In this document: positions 12,171-24,192 of the stretch, piece after piece
Position numbering within the stretch: position 1 is the stretch's first letter
Layout of the letters: every line of letters starts with the position of its first letter
Origin: Thozetella sp. PMI_491
Taxonomy: Eukaryota; Ascomycota; Sordariomycetes; Chaetosphaeriales; Chaetosphaeriaceae
Assembly: GCA_021432635.1 (NCBI GenBank)
Contig: MU270082.1
Coordinates: 253,831-317,830 of the forward strand
DNA: 64,000 bases
Direction of reading: 5' to 3'
Position numbers and translations under genes: made by a program
The notes under the pieces: generated by a model
What the model saw: the letters and a program-made list of their open reading frames with translations, nothing else
Database searches by the model: none
What the model was told of the DNA's origin: nothing

Positions 12171-13900
12171 TCACATCAGTCCGTGCTGGAGCATGATGTG
12201 CTCAACCTTGGGCCGCCACCTCGGCTCTAGGTTCTCATAAATCGCCCTGACCTGCCTCTTGCCGGCTCCGTTGATGCTCCAGAGGTGGTCGTAGGGAATC
12301 CAGAGGCCGAAAAACCAGGCTAATGTTACTAACGCTCGTTGCCGGCGCTGCTGGCAAAAGTCTTGGTACACCTCGGGCATCCACACGGCGAACGCCGCGA
12401 ACCGGCGGTGTAACGAGAAGTCGGCCTCGCCCACCTCAGTTGCCTTGCGCACCCAGCCCGTGTACGACAGCACGCGCTCGTAGATGCGCCACGTGATCTT
12501 GTCGGCAGCCTCCCGGTCCTCTAGCTCGCTGCCCTCGCCCTCTTCCAGGCAGATGATCCACTGCAAGTCCGCGCGGTTCTCTGGGGTAAAGATCTCATCC
12601 GGGTCGAACTGGGGCTCCGTGTTCAGGTACCGGGTGATGTTGTTTTCCCCGCTTGGGAGCATAGCGCGCGCGACAGTGAAGACGGCTATTCATGCTCGAG
12701 TGTCAGTAATATCCTAGAATGGATGTTTCTGTAGCTGCCCTGAGCATGTCTCAGGCGCAGGAACTCGAATACTCCCGATATTCGGCGAATATCGCAAAAA
12801 GATGCATGGGAAAGACGTACTACCGGTGGCCCGGCCGATGCGGAGCCATTCGAGCGGCGGCTGCCATGTTGCGCCGAGGTCAGTACAATTCGGCGGCGGA
12901 GATAGCTGCACAAGGGCAAAGGAGTGCGCCAGGATGATCAGACTGCTCATGCATAGGGCATCGGCGTTGTCGGCGGCCAGGCGGGCCACCATCTTCCGCT
13001 GTTCCCGCACCGCCATGCCCAAGTACGTCTGCTGCAGCAGTCGCAGGCGCTCGAGCTCTGATGGCTCCGTCGCCTGCGTCCAGAGGTTCAAGGCTGAGTG
13101 GGCTAACATGCCGTACAGGATGCTGTCGTAGCGCATGGCCAGCTTTGGGACCTCACGGGTCCAGAGGAAACTGACCGGCGGGCTCATGGCCGCCATGTCG
13201 TCTGGACGGGCATTGTGAATCGTCTCTACGTAGTTCGTCATCAGGCGGAGCTCCCATAGGCGTCGCTCACGAGACTCGGGCGGATCGAGGAGGGTATCGT
13301 CATCGTCCAACTCGGCGCCCCTGACCGAGGAAGACGTTTCGCTGTATCCGGACGTAGGGTACGCTGAGCCTACTGGCGGCGCGGTCGGCGGCCCTATGGG
13401 ATACGGTGATGGTGCTGGGGCGAATGAAGTCGATGGTGAAATGGCACTGGCATGCGTGAACGGTGGAGAGAGCCCTGCTTCAGGCGTGTGCCCGTAGGTG
13501 CTGCTCCCGGAGCGAGGAGGCGATTCCTGCTCGGGCGGCCTGCCAACCTGAGAGGGAGCCACCTCCCTGTGCTCTCCGGTGCTCGTGGTGCGACTAGGGT
13601 AGATGCACTCAACGGCATGCCGGCTGCATCCCGTGCATGCCGGCCTCTTCTCATCACACTAGGTATCATTAGCAGGCGTCTCTCCGGAGAAAGTTCTTTC
13701 ACTTCGGCCCTTATCCTCCTTTCTTATGGCGCTGTCTACCCCTCCCCGCCAGGCGGACAGTGTTTTTATCTAGAAATGATGTTACCGCGACTAACCTTCA
13801 CCCGGCGCTGTTTGCACCGTATACATCCAAGGCGTGACTTCTTGTGGTACAGGCGAGGTCCATTACGCCGTCGGGAAGCGTCTCCGGAGGGCTCCTCCAT
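12171..13900 (-). CDS. Zn2Cys6 transcription factor, Upc2/Ecm22-like layout (copy 2)
   Basis: Exons 13900-13796, 13658-12824 and 12685-12171 join to 484 residues; the introns are 137 and 138 nt. The zinc cluster has C26, C29, C36, C43, C46 and C53, and intron 1 follows RRVK exactly as in the 7258 gene. A Pro/Ser-rich linker (about residues 60-150) leads to the helical regulatory domain (ELRLMTNYVETIHNA, then AMRYDSILYGMLAHSALNLW). Exon 3 restores the family's GRAT-AVFTVARAM junction and ends in a helical region. I chose the ATG at 13900, close to the zinc cluster; an upstream in-frame ATG at 14050 would add 50 residues with no domain. It is a nuclear DNA-binding regulator of unknown target, paralogous in type to copy 1. 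Confidence 0.87.
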
Positions 13901-14913
13901 GTCGATATCCACCGTGGGAAGAAGAAGAAAAAGCAAGGTCAGATCAGGGAGCGTACGGCCCCGAGGGCCAAGCCAAGAGGGAGGCGAGGTCGCTCGGTAT
14001 ATGACAGGAGCCCGGAGGGTGGTGGCCTCTGCTATTCGCAAATTGGCCAATCGATCACGAGCAAAGACGGCTGCATCACCCGCCCTCTCTGCCGTCTTAC
14101 ACGTCAGGATCGAAGTGCCTCAGCTTGCGGCGATTAGGTCTGGGTTTCGCGCATTGGGCGTTGCTCGGAACGATTGGCCGAGCTAGGCAGTGAGTGAAGC
14201 GACTGTCGTGCGCAACCTTTGGGGCTGGGGCCAAGCTAAGCCGGGGGCGGTAGACCAGTGCAACGCGGCCGTGGTCCCAAGGCGCCGGTAATGAGAGCTG
14301 GGCCCGAAGCATCGGTCGCCGTTTGCGCGTGACGTAAGTGGGCCCTAGCCTTGCTCGCGGATAGGAACGCCTCTGCGCCGGACTTTTCTCAAGGGAGTGC
14401 CTGGATAGGTAAGGGAGGGAGGCAGTTACTAAGGTAGTGAGTTGTTGAATATTCTAAGGCGTAATCATCTGCGTATTAGGCTTGCTCTCCCCCCCTCGAA
14501 CCGCACTACTAACAAGACGTTCGAGCCAGGACGAAAAAGGAAGGCGGGGGGCTGGAAGTTTCCTCCCACGGAAGTGACAGAAGCATGCTATCTAGCACCT
14601 ATGTTCTCGACTTACCTTGGATGGAGGCCGCTCCGAGCTGCCGTATTATACACACTTGTATAGACACACTTGCGCGTGCATACAAAGATGATAAAGGAAA
14701 CCCTCTGTGCGCTTCTATTGCTGAGTGGATATCTCTGTACACTGTCCCCGCGTCCCTACCGTTAAGCTGGTGTATGACGTGGTTTTTGGTATTAGCCCTC
14801 CGCCGTGTGTTGTTACAATGTGGCATATCTACATCCAAAAAGAAACCAACCCCCCCCTTAGCTTACACGCCTGCGGGCCAACATTCAGCGCCCCTAGTCT
14901 ACCACTGCTTCTT
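13901..14913. other. intergenic
   Basis: It contains the promoter of copy 2 (a candidate upstream ATG at 14050 is in frame) and the 3' flank of PET127. There is a run of C at 14852 and no supported gene. Confidence 0.5.
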
Positions 14914-17900
14914 CTAAACCTTCTCCTCTGGGCGCTCACTCTCGTCGCTTGGCGCCTCGGGCGTACCGAAGACGTCGTCCCATTGAAGGGGGTTAGGTGA
15001 GTCAAACACATGAACCGGCTTGGTCCTTGCTTTTGCGTCTTCCCGTTCCCGAAACTTTCTGCTGCTATCGCAAGATGTGACCAAGTTGCCTTGGAACATG
15101 GTGCGCCATCGCGTGTCCTCCGACTCGTCGCCCGCCTTGTCGCTGGTCTTTTGAAGCATTTTCGCGCGCCTCTGGAGCATCATCCCGTACAACCGCTCGG
15201 CACGACCCCGTGGTATTTCTTCGATCGTGTACTCCACGTCCCACGCATCCTTCGATGTGAGGTTTTCCGGGCGCTCCACGTATTTACCGTTGACGCGATT
15301 CTTGATCGTCAACACCATGCCCAAGAGGTCTGAATCCGATTCAGAATCAGGGCTAGGAGTTGAAGTTGCCACGGCATCATCGGCTGCCGCGCGCGATGAC
15401 ACTTCTGCGTCTTCTTCTGCTTGTGTTTCGGTGTAAGGCTGATCTTGTATCTGAGACTTCGCCCGCAGCTCCGACAGAATCCTGCCGAATTTTTGAAGCT
15501 TCGTCTGGTCGACAGTCGGACTCTGGTCGCCACTTGAGCTGTCGTGTGTTTTCATAGTCATGCTCGGAGACCGTGCTACTCGGAGAATGAGGTCCTTTAA
15601 AGAGGGCGACTCTGTGAGGTGCGAGCTAGGGATTGTGGAAGCTGGGAGCTCATCATTCCCATTCACAAGGGCCTCCACAGGCTCGATGCTCTCGGTGCTC
15701 TCGGCGGCCACGGCTTCAGCGCGCTCATCAAAATCCTCGTCGTGATCGGCCTGGATACTGGACCCAATGGCAGTTTCTTGACCTGCCAGCTTCTCCACCG
15801 CAGGGCTTGTGCCAGTGATCGCCTCAAGCATGCTGTCCAGATGGCGCCGAGACTCACCCGAGGAGTATGCTCGCAAGAGGCCCACCTGCTCCATCGCGTC
15901 CTCAATCGCTTCTCGCACTGACGCAATTCCCTTCTCATCGTCGTCCAAGGCTTCTTCTACCTTTTCCACCATGTCTTCCCAAGCTGCAAAGGTTGCTTGG
16001 TCATCCTGCTCTTGTTCGTCCTCGGACGCCAGTTCTGATCGGGGCTCCTCGCGGTCAGCCGCTTCAGCGAGCTCCGCGTCCCAAAGCTCATCGCTTAGGG
16101 TTTCTGAGTCCTCCGCGCTCTTTTTGTCATCTAGCCCAAGGATAGTTCGTTCGAACTCCTCAACAGCAGCTTTCCCGGCGCCTTGGACCTCTTTGATGTC
16201 ATCGTTTGTCACGGGTTTAGCAAAGACGTACATAAACGGGCTAACCGCTGGCCGAGTCTCGAAGTGAAGGCGCAGGGATTGCTTTGGAAACCGGGCAGTG
16301 GCCTTGTCGAGAAGCTTGTTGAGCAAGTGGAGGCCAAACTTGAACTCACGTTCTGCAATCTCATGCTCGGTCCCGTGGAGAGCAAGATCCATCTCGGCCT
16401 GACTGATGTATTGGAACCCAAAGATGCGTTTCGTGTTGTGGAAGGCGACGAATATGCCATCCATGCGACCCATTCGGACCTGGAGTGAATATTTGAGGAA
16501 GGCCGAGCGGATCATGTCGTAGTATTCCCGCTCGAACGACTCCCACTGACCAAATCGGTGACGGATCTCGTAATCAAGGCCTTTTTGGAACGACTTGGCG
16601 TCCATGCGGATGGCAACGACCGCCCTGGTCTTGAGATCAAACATGCCGGTGCCAGGGATGCGGGGATCCCACGCGTCGAGCTGAGACCGCATCATTAGGT
16701 CTCCCATGGTGGTGTAGTGGTAGGACTCGGGCCTATTGCGCTCTTGCTCGGATATCTGGTCCGGATTGGACCTACGATACCTTTCATACTCGTGTTTGGG
16801 CAGCGTCAGGAGCTTCTCCATAGATCTGCCTAGCATACTCAAGACATTGGCCGTATCGAACTCCTTGTCCGCGTCCATGGCGTAAGTACCATCTTTGTAA
16901 TGAAGGAACGAAGCCGCAGGTGCTCGGTTCGCCGAAGTGAAGTTCAGGGACTCGGGAACGAGATTGCGAGTAAGATTGCTGATGTTGACAGGACGCCACG
17001 CCGACAAAAGGAAGTGGAAATGGGCAAGCGTGGATGTCATGCTCGACGTCGAACCGGCATACTTTTTGTCGTGCTTTGCGGCCTTTTCCATGAGGGTGGT
17101 GTCTTTCGACGAGGTGATGTACTCCTTCAAAGAATTAAAGTCGAACTCTCGGAGGGGCATGATTTTGGCCAGGTACGGATCAAAATTGTATACTCGAGAT
17201 CGAGGGTCCATGAGGTGATAGACCCCCGGGTTGAAGAGCGCGCGGTCTAAGCCATAGGAAAGGCGCGGGACTGCTTCGGGTCTCTGCCCAACAGGGATCA
17301 ATGTAAGGCTTTCGGCGTCGATCGTGTGAATTTTGATCTCTCTTTTCCCCTTGGTTGCATCTTTGCCTTTTCCAGAGGATTTTGACTTCTGTCTTCGCAA
17401 CGTCTTCGCCGCTTTGGGTACATGCTTCGACTCCTCGGTCGGATTGCTCTCTGGGGCTAACTCGTAGGAATCCGGGCTTGCATTGTCCGTGGCCTCAGGT
17501 TGTGTTGATTCCTCTGCGGTCCTTTTTGCCAAAAACTTCGCCTTTTCGGCAGCCTTTTTGGCTGCCTTCAGTTCCTTTTTAGATGCCTTCAGGACATTCT
17601 GCTTCTGGACCGCTGCCTCTTTTTCGCCCTCAACAGCGGTCTCCCCTGGTCCATCGCCCTCAATGCCGCTGGGCACATCGTGCTCCTGGTCGCTTGCAGC
17701 CCGGCCATATCGCTCTCCGTCCACGTCAGGCTGTTGATCCGCTTGGCCGTCATGGAACAGTCTTTGCAGCCCAGGTATGGAGTTCCATCGCTTGAGAGTA
17801 GCGTACGATCGGGAGGGATGTAGCTCTCGTGTAATTGTTTCGGCCGGGGAAGGGCGTCGTTGCGGACCGCGGCTAGATAAAGAGGAAACACAGGAGACGC

Positions 17901-17952
17901 AGATATAATGGTTCCGGATGGATGCCGTCGTTCGGGCTCGTAAGCGGATCAT
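14914..17952 (-). CDS. pet127: Pet127-type mitochondrial RNA-processing protein
   Basis: A single 1012-codon frame without introns. The N-terminus (MIRLRARTTASIRNHYICVS) is a convincing mitochondrial leader. Basic and Lys/Ala/Glu-rich low complexity fills residues ~120-210. The conserved Pet127 core runs from about residue 215 to 620, with YGLDRALFNPGVYHLMDPRS, FHFLLSAWRPVNISNLT, WDPRIPGTGMFDLKTRAVVA and GMFDLKTRA followed by MDAKSFQKGLDYEIRHRFG. The last ~390 residues are acidic and probably disordered. In yeast, Pet127 is an inner-membrane-associated protein needed for 5' processing and stability of mitochondrial transcripts. The acidic tail makes this one longer than the yeast protein (about 800 residues). 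Confidence 0.92.
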   Translation of the reverse strand: MIRLRARTTASIRNHYICVSCVSSLSSRGPQRRPSPAETITRELHPSRSYATLKRWNSIPGLQRLFHDGQADQQPDVDGERYGRAASDQEHDVPSGIEGDGPGETAVEGEKEAAVQKQNVLKASKKELKAAKKAAEKAKFLAKRTAEESTQPEATDNASPDSYELAPESNPTEESKHVPKAAKTLRRQKSKSSGKGKDATKGKREIKIHTIDAESLTLIPVGQRPEAVPRLSYGLDRALFNPGVYHLMDPRSRVYNFDPYLAKIMPLREFDFNSLKEYITSSKDTTLMEKAAKHDKKYAGSTSSMTSTLAHFHFLLSAWRPVNISNLTRNLVPESLNFTSANRAPAASFLHYKDGTYAMDADKEFDTANVLSMLGRSMEKLLTLPKHEYERYRRSNPDQISEQERNRPESYHYTTMGDLMMRSQLDAWDPRIPGTGMFDLKTRAVVAIRMDAKSFQKGLDYEIRHRFGQWESFEREYYDMIRSAFLKYSLQVRMGRMDGIFVAFHNTKRIFGFQYISQAEMDLALHGTEHEIAEREFKFGLHLLNKLLDKATARFPKQSLRLHFETRPAVSPFMYVFAKPVTNDDIKEVQGAGKAAVEEFERTILGLDDKKSAEDSETLSDELWDAELAEAADREEPRSELASEDEQEQDDQATFAAWEDMVEKVEEALDDDEKGIASVREAIEDAMEQVGLLRAYSSGESRRHLDSMLEAITGTSPAVEKLAGQETAIGSSIQADHDEDFDERAEAVAAESTESIEPVEALVNGNDELPASTIPSSHLTESPSLKDLILRVARSPSMTMKTHDSSSGDQSPTVDQTKLQKFGRILSELRAKSQIQDQPYTETQAEEDAEVSSRAAADDAVATSTPSPDSESDSDLLGMVLTIKNRVNGKYVERPENLTSKDAWDVEYTIEEIPRGRAERLYGMMLQRRAKMLQKTSDKAGDESEDTRWRTMFQGNLVTSCDSSRKFREREDAKARTKPVHVFDSPNPLQWDDVFGTPEAPSDESERPEEKV

Positions 17953-18743
17953 GTTTGACGTGAATGGCGAAGGTCTAAATCATGGCAGCGGCCGGCTCTA
18001 TTAGACGCGGTTGGAGACGCGACTACTAAACTTTTTTTTTTTAAAGCTAGCGGACCCGAATACCTTTCTGCCACAGGTCTCCGCCAAAAGCTAGTGGTGG
18101 GGCTCTTAACTACCTCCCGCGCGCGTTGTAATTAGCTGATGCAACTACTTTATTGCACATACTGTACGTACTGTACCATGCTGTTGCACGGATACGGTCT
18201 AGTTGGGTATTCCGTATAAATTATACAGCACCTTGCAGACACGCTAACATGTCAGGACCAAGTGCTAAGGCAGCACATTGCTTCGAGCAAGTAGAACCCT
18301 GGCATGGCAACCTGACTTGGTCAGCTCTGTCGCTCGTGTCCGATGCTTGCTCAGCGATTTCACCGACTCAACACGCCATAGCCAGTTCACCTAGCGATGC
18401 ATGGGTATGCCTTCAAAGAATAAACTTTGCGCCTAAAATACCTATCAAAACTATACATCGAGAGGTGGTCCTGAGACTTTACCGTGACATCGCGGCAAAT
18501 TCTCCAACTCTTTCGTTTATAGCAGCTTATTCGAATAAAAAGAACCTTGGGGGTATACAGTCCACTCCCTTACACCGTTAAATGCCGTTGATCGCTGGGA
18601 GGGTAAGACCGGATCCAGCCACGCCGTCCAGTCCTACCTTGGTTGCCCATCGCAGTTCAGTCAAGATCCCCCAGAATGCGCCGCTCGCCATGATCCATCC
18701 CAGAGTACACACCCGGTATAATTCCTTGTTAAATCAGCCCGTC
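17953..18743. other. intergenic
   Basis: The PET127 promoter lies beyond 17952 and includes a T11-A3 run near 18032. The segment 18120-18560 is A/T-richer with no supported ORF, and the 3' flank of MAU2 follows. Confidence 0.5.
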
Positions 18744-21587
18744 CTACACCGAAGAACACTGGTTAATCTTCGCCATCGCCTCGTTCGCGTGCTGCGTGCC
18801 GGCGGCCATGACGGCCCTTGCTTCTTCGGGCGAATTTTGCATCTCGAAAGACTGCGCAAGCATACCCTCGGCAACACTCATCCACAGGATGTTTCCACCT
18901 CTCTTGGCTTGGGTCGAGCCCGCCTTTGCGCTCTTCAGCGCTTGGACGCCGACCACGTTTTCGAACAGGCGACACCGCAGGACGTTGAGCGAGATGGAGA
19001 GGTGGTGGTTGTTTGACGTCTCCTGCGATGCGCTCAAGGCCAGCTGGATGTGCCTCTTCGACTTGTGAATTGTCAATGCAGGCGAGTAGATAGCCGCGAG
19101 CGCGAGGTTGCAAGCCGTCTTGATCTCCTTGTCCGGATGATCCACGCAGACTGGCGTGAAAAAGTCGATTAGTTCCTGGACTTTGGCCTCGTCGATAAAT
19201 TCAGGGTTCTGCATGATCCACATCCGGTTCAGGGCTGCGAGGATGGCCAGGTCCGACTCGACACGGCCCTTCGCAGGCTTGAACCCCGCGCTGCTGGTGT
19301 CGAGGGCAAACCTCGGGTCCTGCCAAATCTTGATCGCATCTGCCAGCTTCGCGGTCCCTTGCTTGAACACACCCTTCAGGTACAACGCTAGGAGCTCGAG
19401 GCATCCCGAGAGTTGCTGTTTCTCGATCTTCGCTAGACACCGTTCAACCCGAGGCCACTCGCAAAGAGTTGCCGACTGCAGCCCAATAAGCATGTTGGTA
19501 TAGCATGCGAGTTCCGTCTCCCATTGTGTGTCTTTGAGAGCCTCTGGGAGAGACCGAGTATACGAAATAGGTTGGGCATCTGTCTGGGTCAGCCGTGTGG
19601 CCTTTCCGGATGCGTAACAGGTAATGGAAGCAAAACACACCTTCGAGGAGCTTCAGTCCTTCGCTCCAGATGCTAGAGCTCGCGCCAAGCTGCACGGCCT
19701 TGTGTAGCTGGGCTAGTCCGCTCAAAGTGTACCTAATCGACGTAATTAGCGAGGCCAGACCACGGTCACTAGCCCGAGCTGTACTCACGCAAGGGCATCT
19801 GTTTCCCGTCTTCCCAGCGCAGCCAAGACCAGGAAATCAGTGCCATCACTTCCTGGACGAAGGATAGCACTTGTGTCCTGGCTAACAATCGCCTGGGACT
19901 GAGATGATACCGACTGCTTCGATATCGGCAGCAATAGTTCCGGCTCGTCCCAGGCTGGCGAGTTATGCAGCTCTCCGAGCCTTGTCTGAACACTCGACCA
20001 CTTGGCGTTGGATGCGTCATGTGCTTTGTCGAGGAGGCTACAAGCAAGGTCGAGAAACATGAGCAGCACATCGATTTGGGGGAGGTGGACCGATGCTTCA
20101 AGCTGATATGTGGATGCCTGGGCGATGCACGTCTGCACTCTCGTCGTGGCGTCATCTTTCGGTGTGCCTAGATGCGCCAGCCCTTCCATTAGAGTAGCGA
20201 GAACAAAAATAGCCTTGTCCCCCCTTTGCTTTGCGATCGCCCCGATCGCCCGCAGGTTCTCCAGAGCGTGGTGGTCAGCCGCAGTACCCAGCTGAAGGTA
20301 GAACGATGCTTTCAGGAATCGAAATGCGTAAATCCAGTGGACATGTTTATACCTAGATAGATTATCAAGAGTCAGTTTCGACCCGGGAGCAGCCGCTGTG
20401 AGGTCAGGGTTGCATACGTAGTACAGTCTGAGATCTTCTGGTCGATGGTCTTGAGCGCCGCCTTTGAGTTTCGTTGGAAGACAGCTTTCATGAGAATAAA
20501 CTGGGCCGAGTAGTTGAGATCCAAGAAGCGGTTCTAACCATCACGTTAGCCACGAGGGCGTTGAGTGGGAGCATAGGGTAAACACCAGCTGACGTACCGT
20601 CTCTGCGATAGTCTGCACCTTCTTCAGAGCCACTTCCGCCTCCATCAGATTGTTTGTCTCTTCTACGAGGGTGCTTGCATAACGCAGGAGGATCTTGGCC
20701 TCCAGGCGAGGCTTCGACTTGAGCGTGTTGGCCTGCATGGCAACCTCGAGGCATGTCAATCCTGTAGAGAGCAGCTTGTGGTGCTCGGCCACCTCGTTGG
20801 CTCCCATAGATCCGGCAATATCCTTAGCTGACGCTTTTGCTTTTGAGAGACAGTCCTCTGCAACGTAGAGGAGTAGGGGTAAGGTCTCCACGGTCGCGTT
20901 CGAGACGACAGGCGATTTCTGGACCCCGGCGCTCGAGCTCAACCTCCTCGGGTCAGGAGTCATCGACTTCACGCGTGCCCCCTGTGCCGACGGAGGCCGA
21001 CCGTTCAGCATTCGGGGGCTGTTCTGGGCAGACACCGGCTGGGCTGGGGTCGCTGCCTGAGGAACGGGGTGTGTCAGTTGGGGAGACGGCTTAGGAGGGG
21101 GAGCCGGTTGATGCGCAGGGGGTATTGGCTGTGATGGTGGTGATGGTTCTGCGGGCCGTGGCGCCGGTGGTGCTGCAGGTTGCAACGGCTGAGGAGCAGA
21201 GGGTGATTTGTACGCAGGGGCAGCGGAGAAGACATTCTGGAGGTCCATCGGGTTCACGAACTGCGCTGGAGGGGGTTCCGACGGAGGCGGGCGGTGAACC
21301 GAATTCTCGTACATCGGGGGAGGGTATTGGGCGATATGCTGGGGGGCCGGCTGGGGAGGCTGTTGAGGATGATGATACTGTTGGGGGTAGGCCGGCGCGG
21401 CCTGGTTTTGGCGGTGCTGCTGCTGGTTGTTCGCGTACACCGGGTGCATATTCTGCGGACTCTGGTACTGCTGATTCCCAGGAGCATAGCCATTCTGCCC
21501 GGCTCCATACTGAGGAGGGTACATGGGATGGGACGCCTGCTGGCCGTGGTAGGCCTGCCCCGGGGGCATCGGGGGCCGGTAGCTCAT
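18744..21587 (-). CDS. mau2: Mau2/Scc4-type cohesin loading factor
   Basis: Five exons (21587-20598, 20533-20418, 20352-19789, 19732-19641, 19579-18744) join to 865 residues with every phase consistent. The first ~250 residues are Pro/Gln-rich (from MSYRPPMPPGQAY), as in other Pezizomycotina homologues. From about residue 265 a TPR-like all-helical region starts (LLLYVAEDCLSKAKASAKDI) and continues to the end (GGNILWMSVAEGMLAQSF). That is the Cohesin_load family, which works with Scc2/Mis4 to load cohesin on chromatin. I chose the ATG at 21587 because the upstream in-frame extension (to 21773) is non-conserved and lies in the divergent promoter. The partner gene SCC2 is not in this window. 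Confidence 0.9.
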
Positions 21588-22258
21588 CGCATTTGGCTCG
21601 GGTGGGCGGCTCCCGATGGTTGTGGATAGACGCTCTGTCCCTTGAAGACCGGAGAAGAGCTGACAAGGCACAAGAGGCCTCACTCGTCCCGGTATTGTCG
21701 TTGGTGTGCCGTCCGACGCTCGGCGGGGGTCGAGGTCGAGGTCGCGATTCGAGATTGAATGACGAACCAACAAAGTCGCGGTTGCCCTCTGGGCCTTTCA
21801 AGGGTGGCTGCAAAAGTGGGACTGCGTGGAAGCACGCAGCGCTAGCGCTCCTGCTCGCAAGCCACATGAGTCAGCCACACATAGATATATTTGTGGCTTG
21901 CAGTTCCATTGGCGTCGCCTGCGAGCCCGCCAATGAGAAAACGATCGCAGAAGAAGAAGCCTCGGCTGGGTCCAGTTTCCATGGGACGGAGACGAGGACG
22001 GTTAGGTTCGGACCGGAGGACTCACCGAGAACAATAGATTTTCCATTTAGCAATCTATAGATTTCTAGACTAACACGTACGGGCTGTTCCGTTTTTATTT
22101 CTCCTTTACCATCTTCACCAGGCTCCGTGGCTGTGACTACTCCCATTCCTAGACTCTGTGCCACGTCCCGAAACAAACCCTGTGACGTTGTTTGGCGTGC
22201 CCAGGGATTCGAGGGTCTCGCCGCACCAACTCCCGCTCACCTTCAATATTCGTCGATC
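21588..22258. other. divergent promoter MAU2 / hydrolase
   Basis: About 670 bp shared by two divergent genes. A 101-codon minus-strand frame (22176-21871) is present but has no recognisable feature. An A/T-rich patch lies near 22030-22070. Confidence 0.55.
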
Positions 22259-23840
22259 ATGGACTGGTTCGGCCGGGCGAACATCACTTTCACCCACTCG
22301 GCCTCACCATTGGCCCTGACGCGCAAGGATGGGACCCAGACGGACCTGCCCACGCTTTGTAAAGAGGCCACACCGGTGTGCCAGCTGAATCCGCTTCTCT
22401 TCAACGGCCACCTGCAAACCATGTGGACAGCGGTGAGAGTCGAGGGCCCGCCAGTATACTATCGCCGAAAGATCTTCCAGGCCGACCACAAGGCGTATCG
22501 CGGCAGCTTCGCTGTCGATTTCGCAGTTGCTCCGCACAAGGACACGGATGAGACGCTGCCTCCCAGGACAGCCTACTTTGACGAAGACCTTTTCGCTAAG
22601 ATCGGCTCGGACGACACCAAGCCCATGATCGTGGTGCTTCATGGCTTGTCCGGCGGCTCCTATGAGATCTATCTCCGGCACGCTATCGCGCCGCTTGTGG
22701 ACGACGGAAGCTGGGAGGTGTGCGTGGTGAATTCTCGAGGCTGTGCCAACAGCAAGATCACTAGCGGCGTTCTCTTCAATGCCAGGGCGACATGGGATAT
22801 TCGTCAAGTACGTGTCTACCTAGTAACCAGGTCCTTCGGATCTTGCCCTCCACCGTGATCCTGCACATGCCAACCGTGTATAGGTCGTAAAATGGGCACG
22901 GGCGACGTTTCCCAACCGGCCGCTTTTCGCCATGGGTTTCTCTCTCGGTGCCAACATTCTGACGAACTACGTCGGCGAGGAAGGCTCTGACTGCCTTCTT
23001 TCGGCTGCCATCGCGGTGGGGAACCCCTTCAACCTAGAGGTGTCGAACAAAGCCCTCCAGAGGACGCTTGTTGGGAAGGAGATTTATTCGCGGGTCATGG
23101 GCAGTACGTCGTTCTCTGCACGAAGAATCCCCCAGTGAGGGCCTGCTCTCTAAACATTCATCTGACTCTCAAATAGCCAACCTGAGGAAGCTCGCAAATC
23201 TGCACAAGACCGAGATGCTGAGCCAGACAAGCCTGGACTGGAAGGCTATTGAGAGCTGCACCTACTTGCACGAATTTGATCGTGAAGTACAGTAAGCCCG
23301 CATGCCCCTGGGCTAGGAACTTGATCACAACGCTCACTCTCTTTGCAGGACCAAGACATGGGGTTATCCAACAGAGGAGGCATATTACCGCGATGCCTCA
23401 TCGTCAGATGCCATTCTGGCTATTCGAATACCCTTCTTTGCTATATCCGCCGCCGACGACCCGGTATGCCTGTCAGCTCCCAGACCCCGCTTTCGTCATC
23501 CTGCTGACTGCTTACAAGATTGCTGTCAATGATGCCGTGCCCTACGGAGAGTTCCGGTACAATCCATACACTGTTCTCTGCACGACGTCGCTTGGTGGCC
23601 ACCTCTCATGGTTCGAAATCGGCGGAGGGCGATGGCACGCCCGCCCAGTAAGGCTATTTGATGTTGACAAATTGGTACGAGCAACCTGCTAATTATATCC
23701 AGATTTGCAACTTCCTGCGATCCCTCATCTCGGACATCGACTTGACGGCCCTCAAGTCAGCCGCGAATGGATCAACCCCGTCATTCATGGGTAACCAGTT
23801 TGATCCCATGCGGCGCAAGCTAGAGATTCTCAAGGTTTGA
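22259..23840 (+). CDS. alpha/beta hydrolase of the YheT / Eht1-Eeb1 family
   Basis: Six exons (22259-22807, 22884-23103, 23177-23291, 23349-23463, 23519-23647, 23703-23840) give 421 residues. The family signature NPLLFNGHLQTMW opens the protein and HGLSGGSYE forms the oxyanion region. The nucleophile lies in GFSLGAN, the acid in SAADDPIA and the histidine in LGGHLSW, so the Ser-Asp-His triad is complete. Yeast relatives Eht1 and Eeb1 make and cleave medium-chain fatty-acid ethyl esters and sit in lipid-droplet or mitochondrial outer membranes; a similar lipid-ester role is inferred. The intron before exon 5 ends in AAG rather than CAG or TAG, with a GCTGAC branch 16 nt upstream. Confidence 0.9.
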
Positions 23841-24192
23841 GGCGCCTTGGAGGATCGAACCTTCTATACAATTAGAGGCAGGCCAGCCCGTTTCTGCCTT
23901 GTGTGCTTTTATAGGGTGGTTAGGGCATGGTTGGAGCGCAGCATACATTAGACAGCGAGATTTAGTCGGTCACCCCAGAACTAGAAGGCTGCATACTGGT
24001 TTAATATATGGATTTTACCGACTTGTACAGTGCCTCGCGGGACGACTAGGTCGGCCTCAGAACCCCCACCCGACCCAAGATCAGTTTACCTCTGGTGGTA
24101 TCTCAATGTGCCCACAGATTCATGGGGAAGCAGACATCCAAAACACCATACGCCACGCCAATGTTCGATAGAAATGAAATTTGAGTCGGTCC
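23841..24192. other. intergenic between convergent genes
   Basis: 3' flanks of the hydrolase and LOC1. No gene is seen. Confidence 0.6.

Noticed and set aside
21871-22176. 101-codon frame (-) in the MAU2/hydrolase divergent promoter
   Set aside because: No motif; it occupies the shared promoter.
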